From NCBI GenBank assembly GCA_022509185.1, contig JAFLTS010000001.1:1-64000 (forward strand): a stretch of 64,000 bases of DNA. The letters are read 5' to 3'. Below, piece after piece: positions 1 through 8,153 of this stretch. This DNA comes from Muribaculaceae bacterium. GTDB taxonomy: Bacteria; Bacteroidota; Bacteroidia; Bacteroidales; Muribaculaceae. Below the pieces are notes generated by a model. It made no database searches and had not been told where the DNA came from. It was given only the letters and a program-made list of their open reading frames with translations. Each line of letters opens with the position of its first letter. Positions within the stretch are counted from its first letter, which is position 1. A program made the position numbers and the translations under genes.

Positions 1-197
1 CTTTTCTCGGTTCTTACTTAGAAACAAAAAATCTGCATATTCCATAAAAAATAAAGCCGTGACTTCAAATAAGCCTCGGCTATTATTATCCCCCAAAATA
101 CCCAGTACGTTTTTTTATTAGGATTATCCCCTTCAAATGTTGGGACAAGGCTCGTATGTCCCTACATTTTGTCGGTATAATCCCGGTAAATTTTTTG

Positions 198-239
198 GGT
201 ATTTTTGCCGATAATCATATTTTATTTTTATTACATTTG
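198..239 (+). promoter_or_regulatory. Candidate promoter(s) of the VWA-tubulin-papain operon
   Basis: Two Bacteroidota -7 boxes (TAnnTTTG) lie upstream of the first gene: TATTTTTG at 200-207 and TACATTTG at 232-239, each followed by C. The first sits in a 22-base block (198-219) that recurs with one mismatch upstream of the relA-like gene at 12329-12350, which favours it. With the second box transcription would begin almost on the ATG at 248. No clear -33 TTTG was found at standard spacing for either. The rest of 1-197 holds no gene I can support. Confidence 0.5.
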
Positions 240-259
240 CAGTTAATATGCATTTCATT

Positions 260-2023
260 ATGAACCGAAAAACTATCTTATATTGCTTTTTTGCCCTATT
301 AATGTTATTCCCGGGCTCTTTCAATTTATCCGCACAAAGAGAAAAAAACAATATCTATCTTTTCGATTGTACCGGTTCAATGATCCAAAACCGGCTATGG
401 GAACCGGCCAAGAAATCTCTCGATGAAACCGTAAAACTTGATGCCTCAATTCCAGGTTCACATGTCGTAATTATTCCTTTCGGCGACAACCCTTACGAGA
501 TCTTCTCTTTCGATGCTAAGGATTACCCCAATAAGGAAAAAGCTATCTTCAATTCATTCGATAAATATATTAAGGAGGCGAAATACACTCACATCACACC
601 TACGATGACCGAGGGCCTCAAATATATCGACAATAATAAAGACAACAGGATATATCTGCTCACCGACGGTCAACCTAATCATGACGATTCTCCCGAGAAG
701 GTGGCCGAAGCCATTTCCAAATGGTGCTCCGGTCATAAAAATTCCCGCTTCTTCTACGTGGCTCTGACTAAAGGAGCTCTTCATGACCTCGTAAGAAAAG
801 CTCTTGAGGAGTGTCCCGACGCTTATATAGTGGAAATTGAAGGGAACGTGATCCCTCAGTTTGCCGACTTATCTTCAGATGTTTATACTAATCTTGAGGA
901 ACTCTCCTCTCCTTCTCCCATTGAATTCAACCTTCCTGGAGAATATGAAGTAACTCCGGTCAGCGATGACCCCTATTTCGACGTAAAGATTGAAAACAAT
1001 AAGGCTAAAGACGGTAAGATACTCTTATCCTTAATACCCAAAACCGACATAGGAGAACTGCATCAGATTCTACGTAACGAAGATTATGATTTCAAGGTGA
1101 AAATCGTTTCCCCCGACAAACGTTACTACATAGTAAATCCGGAAGTAAATGTACATGTATCCGATCAGATACCTACCAAACTTTACCTGGGAGACGGTAA
1201 TCCCGAGATTGCGGCTGATGGTGCCCGTTGGCACGATTCATTCCTCTGGAGCAAAGCTGCACCGGACCAAAAAATAACATGGGATCTTAACCCTATTTTT
1301 GAAAATAAGTTGCCTGAATCAGGAATGCAACTGAAATTCAGTGTGCCCGACGGATCTGAAACTGATTTTAAAGCATGGTATAATGATCAACCGCTGAGCA
1401 ACGGTGAACAAATAAAAATCGAACCGGATCAACCGGCTATCCTGTCGATTCAATTCGATCATAAGGCTAAGACAGGGAAAAGATATTTTGAACTGACTCC
1501 GGTGAAATACTCAGGTCTGGATTTAATCAATAATACTCCGGCTGAGGAATATAAAGGTACAACCCTTCGCACTGCCTATTTCGAGGAATGGAATCCTTTA
1601 GGACAGGTTTTTTTCTGGGTTGCTATGGGTTTGATTGCCCTGATTATCCTTTGGTTCCTGTTTATTCAGAGATGGATGTATCCCAGAATTAAAATGAGTA
1701 AGATGGAAGTAACAGGTCCGGATTCCTTTTACACATCAAAAAAGATAAAGGGAGCCCGGAAGGTTGTGCTTACTTCCAAAAAGAAAAAACAGAACATTTT
1801 CTCACGGCTTTTCACCGGAGAAGTAAAATATGTGAAGGCCGACCATTTCGACCCGGAACTGGAAATTGTTCCCTCCGGCAGCAAGAAAAAAGTGAAGATA
1901 AATCACGCTGAAAAAGGGAAAACAAACTGGGAGATTTCCCCTTCATCTATCTATCGACAGGACGAGAAGGGCTCCATTAAACATAAAGAGACCTCCGACG
2001 AATCCCACATCTTCTTCAGTTAA
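260..2023 (+). CDS. Exported, membrane-anchored VWA-domain protein
   Basis: The N-terminus is a signal peptide (hydrophobic FFALLMLFPG, then SAQ). A von Willebrand A domain follows directly. Its metal-ion (MIDAS) motif is intact: DCTGSM near residue 35, a Thr in TPTMTEGL near residue 115, and TDG near residue 135. After about 200 residues of probably beta-rich sequence there is one transmembrane helix near residues 450-472, then a basic tail of about 115 residues with a KSKKKKQ-like cluster. I infer a periplasmic VWA domain and a cytoplasmic tail. VWA domains with MIDAS bind protein partners through a divalent metal. An in-frame ATG at 248 would add four residues; I chose 260 because it gives the better signal peptide and a leader. 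The tubulin-like gene starts 49 bases downstream. Partner and function are unknown. Confidence 0.8.
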   Translation: MNRKTILYCFFALLMLFPGSFNLSAQREKNNIYLFDCTGSMIQNRLWEPAKKSLDETVKLDASIPGSHVVIIPFGDNPYEIFSFDAKDYPNKEKAIFNSFDKYIKEAKYTHITPTMTEGLKYIDNNKDNRIYLLTDGQPNHDDSPEKVAEAISKWCSGHKNSRFFYVALTKGALHDLVRKALEECPDAYIVEIEGNVIPQFADLSSDVYTNLEELSSPSPIEFNLPGEYEVTPVSDDPYFDVKIENNKAKDGKILLSLIPKTDIGELHQILRNEDYDFKVKIVSPDKRYYIVNPEVNVHVSDQIPTKLYLGDGNPEIAADGARWHDSFLWSKAAPDQKITWDLNPIFENKLPESGMQLKFSVPDGSETDFKAWYNDQPLSNGEQIKIEPDQPAILSIQFDHKAKTGKRYFELTPVKYSGLDLINNTPAEEYKGTTLRTAYFEEWNPLGQVFFWVAMGLIALIILWFLFIQRWMYPRIKMSKMEVTGPDSFYTSKKIKGARKVVLTSKKKKQNIFSRLFTGEVKYVKADHFDPELEIVPSGSKKKVKINHAEKGKTNWEISPSSIYRQDEKGSIKHKETSDESHIFFS

Positions 2024-2072
2024 ATATCCGGGATTAGGATCAGAAAATACAAACTAACAACCACATACCACA

Positions 2073-4859
2073 ATGGCAAAACTTAGAAGAACTCTCCTTA
2101 TCGGTCTCGGTGGCACAGGTATTACAGCCATCCTGAACGCAAAAAAAATGTTTTATGAAAATTATGGCGAGATACCTCCCATGATCGGATTCATCGGTAT
2201 CGACACCGACAAACCGGGTCTGAGCAATGCTTTTGTGGAGGCTAACGACGGTACCAAAATTTCTCTCAACAATTCCGAGCAACTTTGCATCTCTGTTGAT
2301 AACCCAACACAGATTTATGCAACCAATAAGAGCAAGGAACTCTTTGACTGGATGCCTGAGTCAAACATAGGTGGTCTGACGGCCCTTTCTATCGGCGCCG
2401 GACAGATGCGAAGCAACGGTCGTTTCGCCATAACAGTGAATGAAAACACCGTAAGGCAGTTCATAAACCATAAGATAACCGAGATAAATAACGCTTCTAT
2501 TATCGACAATGCCGACTACGACCTCTTAGGTACCGATACAGAAGTGCATATGGTATTCTCTTTGGGAGGAGGAACCGGCAGCGGTACTTTCCTTAATACT
2601 GCTTACCTCATCAAACGAATGTTCCCGGAAATAAAGATCTCGGGTTATGCCGTGCTGTCCGATGTGTTCCGCACGATGGTGACAGGGGCAATGTCATCAA
2701 GAGTAAAGACCAACGGTAAAGGTGCCATTATCGACCTCGATTTCCTGGCTCATCTCAATCCCAATTCAGAACCCGTGGAGGTCAAATGGTTCCGTGAAAA
2801 AGACAAAGTTAACCGGAGAGCTTTCGATGCCCTCTATTTCGTAGATAATAAGAATGAGAACAACGACATGTTCGATCATGTCAGTCCTCTTACTCAGATG
2901 ATAGCCTTGGCCATCGTGACTTCTGTGGGTGAATTAGGAGTGGCTCTCGATTCTGTAAGCGACAATGTGAGCAAACTGATTGCCGACGGTTCAATGGATA
3001 TCAAGAACAAGAAGGCCTGGGTGGCCGGTTTCGGTTGCGCTGAAATTGTCTTCAACGGTAATCGTCTTGCCAAAATTTATGAACGAAAAGCAATCGTACA
3101 ACTTATCAACAAGATGCTCAACGGAGGCTGCGATGATCCCGCTATAATTGCCAACAACTGGTTCGACAGTACCAAAATCCGGGAAAATCAGGGCAAAGAC
3201 GATGTGATAGACTATTTCATGACTCCTATGCCACAGTATACTTTGAGCGACCTTGACGATCCGGATAATCCAATGCCCGAATGTCAGCAATACATAAATA
3301 ATCGGGCTATGGAATCACAGGCCAAACTTGATGAACGTCTCGATGCTCTCAAAGAGAGAGTTGACGATTCATTGACCCGGCTGATGAAAGAACAGGCCGA
3401 CCGAGAGTGTGGTATTTATCTCTGTCAACAGATTCTGTTGTCTATACTGAACCAGACGGAAATCTGCGACCATGAGATGAAGGAGGAGAAAGATAACATG
3501 GAGGATCAGTTACCCAGACTCGAATCCGGCCTCACAACCGCATGCAAGGAACTTGAAGAGTGTATGGGTACTCTTTTCAAACGTAAGAGGAAAGAGTATG
3601 AGGCGGAAGTGGTAGAACAGACAATGAAACTGGCCGTTGCAAAACGTGAGATAACCAGAAGAAACATGGCTCGGTTATTTTATAGCTGGCTAAAGGAGAG
3701 GGTAAACCAGAGCCTTGACAGAGTTAATGTCATAATCTCTAATCTCCAGAAAGTTAGGAACGAATGTAATGTTGATATACAGCGTTATCTGCGAATGGAC
3801 ACTTCGAGCAATTTCTTCCAGTTTGATCTGTCTGCCGATTATGCGTCAAAAGTGGAATGTCCTTTGTCAGACATTGTATTCAACGATTTCGCCCATTCCA
3901 TGCAATCGGAAGGTGGAGTGGCTGCTCTGTCGGGTCAGACTTCCAAACAGACAGAAGAAACTCTGCTCAGGTTTGTAAGAACCTTACCGAAAGTGAAAAA
4001 ATATGAGGCCATGACCGTCGACGATGCTCTCGATAATCTCAGTGAAAAAGAACTGAAAGAATTAGTAGACAGTGCAGTGAAAAAATCTCTGCCGCTTCTC
4101 CCCTATACTTTCAGAGGCTTTGAACCCGATCTCAGAGAGAAACCGGTGGAATGTTATTATGTGGGTATCGCAAACAAGAAACGTTCAAGGCTTGCAAAAG
4201 ACAATCTATTCCGTAACCTGGTTCCCGGAGCTAAAGATATCCAGTTCTCCGAAGTTGGTCTCAACAACAGGGTTATCATCTACCGCCAGCTTGGAGTAAT
4301 GCCGGCTTATACCTTGCGTGCATTAGACAACTATGACCATGAATACGAGCGTTGGGAAACTTCAAACCCGCACGGATCGCATTGGGATGACAAAATGTGC
4401 GAAAGAATGAAAAAAGAGAGATACGACCTCTTCCCGAAAGATGAAATCAATAAGAAACGTCTCCTGGAAACATGGATCAACGCTATAGTCTACAATATTG
4501 TTTCATATGATGCCGACCAGAAACAATATCAGATTAAAAGCCGCGGTATGGGTGGAAAGGCTTTGAGAGGTTGGCTCGTTAATATGGGTGACACCCGTCA
4601 AAAAGCATTCCAATATCTTGAAGAAAATATAGATGTGCTCGGTCCGGAAATCAAGAACGCAATTCACGAATTAGATGTTCCGGGTCCGGAAAATCCTGCC
4701 CGTATTCTGTCCCAAAAGGCGGTGAAGGCTTGTCAGGATGGTACCTATCTTCAGGATGTTTCCAAATGTCCCATCTCAATCGAAAATATTGAGCATTATC
4801 CCGAGGAAGAGAAACTAATCGAATCTGAAATAGAATATATTCTTGATAATATAGCCTGA
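2073..4859 (+). CDS. Large tubulin/FtsZ-superfamily protein (Tubulin_2-like)
   Basis: This 928-residue cytoplasmic protein begins with a Rossmann-type nucleotide loop (GLGGTG, residues 11-16) and a beta-strand ending in GIDTD. It carries the tubulin/FtsZ signature GGGTGSG at residues 165-171, so GTP binding is likely. It is about twice the length of FtsZ. After roughly residue 400 it is helical and charged, with coiled-coil-like stretches (near 420-530), and resembles no domain I recognise. Large tubulin-like proteins encoded beside VWA proteins are known in bacteria and archaea, where membrane remodelling was proposed from gene context. Here the VWA gene is just upstream and the papain-like gene starts 2 bases downstream, so the three are very probably co-translated. 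Whether it polymerises cannot be told from sequence. Confidence 0.82.
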   Translation: MAKLRRTLLIGLGGTGITAILNAKKMFYENYGEIPPMIGFIGIDTDKPGLSNAFVEANDGTKISLNNSEQLCISVDNPTQIYATNKSKELFDWMPESNIGGLTALSIGAGQMRSNGRFAITVNENTVRQFINHKITEINNASIIDNADYDLLGTDTEVHMVFSLGGGTGSGTFLNTAYLIKRMFPEIKISGYAVLSDVFRTMVTGAMSSRVKTNGKGAIIDLDFLAHLNPNSEPVEVKWFREKDKVNRRAFDALYFVDNKNENNDMFDHVSPLTQMIALAIVTSVGELGVALDSVSDNVSKLIADGSMDIKNKKAWVAGFGCAEIVFNGNRLAKIYERKAIVQLINKMLNGGCDDPAIIANNWFDSTKIRENQGKDDVIDYFMTPMPQYTLSDLDDPDNPMPECQQYINNRAMESQAKLDERLDALKERVDDSLTRLMKEQADRECGIYLCQQILLSILNQTEICDHEMKEEKDNMEDQLPRLESGLTTACKELEECMGTLFKRKRKEYEAEVVEQTMKLAVAKREITRRNMARLFYSWLKERVNQSLDRVNVIISNLQKVRNECNVDIQRYLRMDTSSNFFQFDLSADYASKVECPLSDIVFNDFAHSMQSEGGVAALSGQTSKQTEETLLRFVRTLPKVKKYEAMTVDDALDNLSEKELKELVDSAVKKSLPLLPYTFRGFEPDLREKPVECYYVGIANKKRSRLAKDNLFRNLVPGAKDIQFSEVGLNNRVIIYRQLGVMPAYTLRALDNYDHEYERWETSNPHGSHWDDKMCERMKKERYDLFPKDEINKKRLLETWINAIVYNIVSYDADQKQYQIKSRGMGGKALRGWLVNMGDTRQKAFQYLEENIDVLGPEIKNAIHELDVPGPENPARILSQKAVKACQDGTYLQDVSKCPISIENIEHYPEEEKLIESEIEYILDNIA

Positions 4860-4861
4860 TA

Positions 4862-7800
4862 ATGGCCTCGCTGACTCTCTGGCTATCCCCAATAACCGCG
4901 AATCTTGAATCTGAGGTTGCCCGAATTGTAAAATCTTCGGTCAACCCTGATTCGTATGATTCGGTAAGCATTGCCAATGCGCGGGAAGATGATATAAAAA
5001 AACGGATCGAAGAGGAATACGACAAGCTTGTCAGGCTCACAAATCCGGATGCCGCACTTCATATATTGGCAGTGGCTCCCTGTTTTGAGAAAAATTCGGC
5101 CGTATATTTGCAAAACCTCTGGAATGCATGCGTTTCAGTAAGACATAATCTTACCCTACATGTTTTAGGGCTTTGTGAAGGTATCGCAAAAATACTCAGC
5201 GTTAAGGAGAGCTCCGGAGAACTGGAACGCAACCAGAAGGAATGTATTTCACGATTGAAGGAACTTTCCAACAAACCGGAATTCAAACTTACCTATTCCC
5301 TGATTGATGATTACGCATCCAACGGAGCTCCGATAGGTTTCACTCTCCGTAGTCTCGCCTCCTATATCGGAATAATTCAGATCACCCTCCACGAAGATTA
5401 TTACTCGGTGCTTTCCCCCTCTCTTCTAAGCGCTCACCAGGAAGATAATCTTTCCCTGGGAGTCTCATCACTCACCTTCCCCAGAGCAGCAGCCGTTAAA
5501 AATCTTTTGAGCAGAGGATTTCTCGCAGCTCTTGATGAAAAAGGCATCAATGAAACCGAGGTGGATTCCCAGAAAGCTGCACATGAGGCTGAACAGATTC
5601 TCGCCAATATAGCTTCCCGTTATCCCAATCTTTATAACAATTCCATACGACCACTTTTCAAAGAAAAGGGGATGTCGGAAGGTAAAGCTGTGGCCGAAGC
5701 CGCCGATATCATTAAGGATAATTTGGAGGATCTGAGAAAAGAGATAACAGGCCTCCTGAAGGACGATTCCCTCACCTTCCCTGAAAAAGAGGCTATCCTC
5801 GCCCTAATTTTAGGTAGGGATAACGAAAATCTTCACGGTTTCCAATATGAGCATGAGAGTATAATATTGGATGACGCATGCGCTGATCCGATCAATCTAT
5901 ATATTGACGCCTACAACCGGTATTGCAAAGACACGAAATGGCTTCCTGTCAGGGGAGATTTCGAAGGGTTGAAAATAAAGATCTGGGATGAGGAGAAACA
6001 GGATTATGAGGACCTACCGGAAAATCATGAAGCCCTTAATCCCCTACCGGAAATCAAAAGGCTTAAACAGCAGATTCTTAATACAACTTCATTTCTGCGT
6101 GAGAAGAAAGAGGAGCTCGAACGTCTTCAAGGCTCTGAAAATTTAAGGGCTGATGCTGAAGAAATAAAAAGGAAATGGCAAAAACCGGAAGGTGATCTCA
6201 GAGATTTTGAATACAAGGAACAACCTCTGCAGGAAAAGTACTCCCCTTCGCCCAATCTTGTATTAAAGTCGACTGTAGATCTGAGAAATTTCTTTCCTGC
6301 AATCAGAAACCAGAGTGATTTAGGATCCTGCACCTCTTTTTCGGCAGCCTCAATGTATGAGGCTATGATGACTCGCGGAGGATTTGACAACGACCAATAT
6401 ATGAGTCCCGGTTTCCTTTTCTTCTATTCCAATGTATTGAAAGGAAGACCAACAGGGGGAAGCAATTATCATGACCAGCTCGAAGTGCTGGGTAAACATG
6501 GAATCTGCAGGGATTCTTTATATGAATACAATACAAAGAATCCTGAAAAGAGACCTTCGGATGAAGCTGTAGAAGATGCAAAGAACCACAGAGTGCTCGA
6601 GGCCAGGCAGATTCCTTTAAGGATTACAGCTGACAAGAGTAATTCACTGAAGTATAATCATACCAATATCACCTCAGCTCTTTCTGAAGGTTATCCTGTG
6701 GGTATTTCCCTAAAGATTTATGATAATTTCGGAAAGTCAGGAGCCTTCATACTTCACCCGGGCGAATCATCAGGGGTAAAGGAAGACGGTTACCATGCCA
6801 TGGTAATAGCCGGTTATTCTGAAGAAAACGGCTTTTATATTGTAAGAAATTCCTGGGGGGAAGCTTTCGGTGACAAAGGTTATTGTTACATTCCGTTTGC
6901 TTATATAGACGACCCTGAATATCTTGATTTTGCATGTATCATAACAGAGATAACCGATACATCTGACGGCAAGAGACAGGAGATACCTACTGTTCTGGCT
7001 AATTTCGCAGCTACAGAGTCTGAAATTCGCAAGGCTGCCATAAGAAATGCCATAGCTACCGTTAAAATAGAATTGCAGGATGCACAGAACCTTTACGCGG
7101 AATATTACAGATATTATCAGAAACTGATGTTGCGTCTAACCATGCCAAAGGTGCAGAACGACATCAGGAAAGAAGCGGAAATCGGACAGACCGGAAAATT
7201 TATTAATACCGAGGCTACAAAGCATGAATTGGAAAACAATTTCGTGAAACGTCTTAAAGATTTCAAAAAATCTCTTCAGAATTATATTATTTATATTTCC
7301 GTTGCAGTGCTGATATTCGGTATTGTCTGGTATTATACCGACAGTATTGTGATGATGATTCTTTTTATCGTGGCGGCTGCTTTCGATGTGCTTTTATGGC
7401 TCGGTTATAAATGGTGGGTGAGATTAAGAAGGAAGGAACTTCAGGAACAACTTGACAATGTTGCAGTAAATGCTCAACATCAGAAAGAGATTCTGCTTGA
7501 GATGCAAATAAAGTTCCATGTTGCGGGTATGTGGCTCAGCAATTTCCATAAACTATCAGAAGAGATCGGTGATATCTATGACCGTCTTGTAAGTTTCAAT
7601 GATACGCTTCGCCAATGGCAGAAAGATTATGCGCAACAAGTAATCGAAAAAGAGAATTTAGAGGGAATAATGTTCAGGCATTTAGACCCCACTCCCCTTT
7701 TGGGAAGATTTTTCGACAGCCATAGGAATGAAATTGTAAGCAAGATTGACCTTTTAGATGTATTCAAAGATTATCAGGCAAATATAAAAGACCTGGACAA

Positions 7801-8146
7801 ATCTCACGAAAACCTCAGAAACCTCGTTTCCAGGGCTATAGAAGCATTGATGCTTGATTTCAATATGGCAGAATTCCTCATGGGTAGAGAGTATCCCTAC
7901 CTTGAACCTGTTAAAATAGGAGAAGAGATGGATATTCTTATGCAAGTGGGTCAACCTTCGTTCCGGAATCCGGAAAGAAACGCATCCTCCCCTGTAAGGA
8001 TGGTTATGGCCAAAATAGACAACCGAAATAAATCTACCTGGAGCAACACATTGTCGCCATTTTTCCCATTACGACCGGTGATCCTTTCTCAGGAAGACCC
8101 GACACGTCTTATTCTGTTGACAATACATCCGCAAAGCATAAACTGA
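4862..8146 (+). CDS. Papain-like (C1) cysteine peptidase with membrane hairpin
   Basis: This 1094-residue protein has three parts. Residues 1-395 are unrecognised and mostly helical, and a coiled coil covers about 395-440. Residues about 465-700 form a papain-like peptidase with all catalytic positions present: oxyanion Gln484 (RNQSDLGSC), nucleophile Cys490, His645 (GYHAMVIAGY) and Asn663 (RNSWGEAFGDKGY). Two closely spaced transmembrane helices follow at about 807-826 and 831-851, then a helical C-terminus of about 240 residues. There is no signal peptide, so both ends including the peptidase should face the cytoplasm, the compartment of the tubulin-like partner. No propeptide of the usual papain type is obvious; the long N-terminal part may regulate or present substrate. 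The start ATG is 2 bases after the upstream stop. Confidence 0.82.
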   Translation: MASLTLWLSPITANLESEVARIVKSSVNPDSYDSVSIANAREDDIKKRIEEEYDKLVRLTNPDAALHILAVAPCFEKNSAVYLQNLWNACVSVRHNLTLHVLGLCEGIAKILSVKESSGELERNQKECISRLKELSNKPEFKLTYSLIDDYASNGAPIGFTLRSLASYIGIIQITLHEDYYSVLSPSLLSAHQEDNLSLGVSSLTFPRAAAVKNLLSRGFLAALDEKGINETEVDSQKAAHEAEQILANIASRYPNLYNNSIRPLFKEKGMSEGKAVAEAADIIKDNLEDLRKEITGLLKDDSLTFPEKEAILALILGRDNENLHGFQYEHESIILDDACADPINLYIDAYNRYCKDTKWLPVRGDFEGLKIKIWDEEKQDYEDLPENHEALNPLPEIKRLKQQILNTTSFLREKKEELERLQGSENLRADAEEIKRKWQKPEGDLRDFEYKEQPLQEKYSPSPNLVLKSTVDLRNFFPAIRNQSDLGSCTSFSAASMYEAMMTRGGFDNDQYMSPGFLFFYSNVLKGRPTGGSNYHDQLEVLGKHGICRDSLYEYNTKNPEKRPSDEAVEDAKNHRVLEARQIPLRITADKSNSLKYNHTNITSALSEGYPVGISLKIYDNFGKSGAFILHPGESSGVKEDGYHAMVIAGYSEENGFYIVRNSWGEAFGDKGYCYIPFAYIDDPEYLDFACIITEITDTSDGKRQEIPTVLANFAATESEIRKAAIRNAIATVKIELQDAQNLYAEYYRYYQKLMLRLTMPKVQNDIRKEAEIGQTGKFINTEATKHELENNFVKRLKDFKKSLQNYIIYISVAVLIFGIVWYYTDSIVMMILFIVAAAFDVLLWLGYKWWVRLRRKELQEQLDNVAVNAQHQKEILLEMQIKFHVAGMWLSNFHKLSEEIGDIYDRLVSFNDTLRQWQKDYAQQVIEKENLEGIMFRHLDPTPLLGRFFDSHRNEIVSKIDLLDVFKDYQANIKDLDKSHENLRNLVSRAIEALMLDFNMAEFLMGREYPYLEPVKIGEEMDILMQVGQPSFRNPERNASSPVRMVMAKIDNRNKSTWSNTLSPFFPLRPVILSQEDPTRLILLTIHPQSIN

Positions 8147-8153
8147 AAATAAT

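Noticed and set aside
1..197. A terminator or gene tail at the left edge (AGCCG ... CGGCT)
   Set aside because: The stem is only 5 bp with a loop of more than 15 bases; not strong enough to call.
248..260. ATG at 248 as the start of the VWA gene
   Set aside because: It gives four additional residues without improving the signal peptide and would sit on the transcription start if the second -7 box is used. ATG 260 is preferred but 248 is not excluded.
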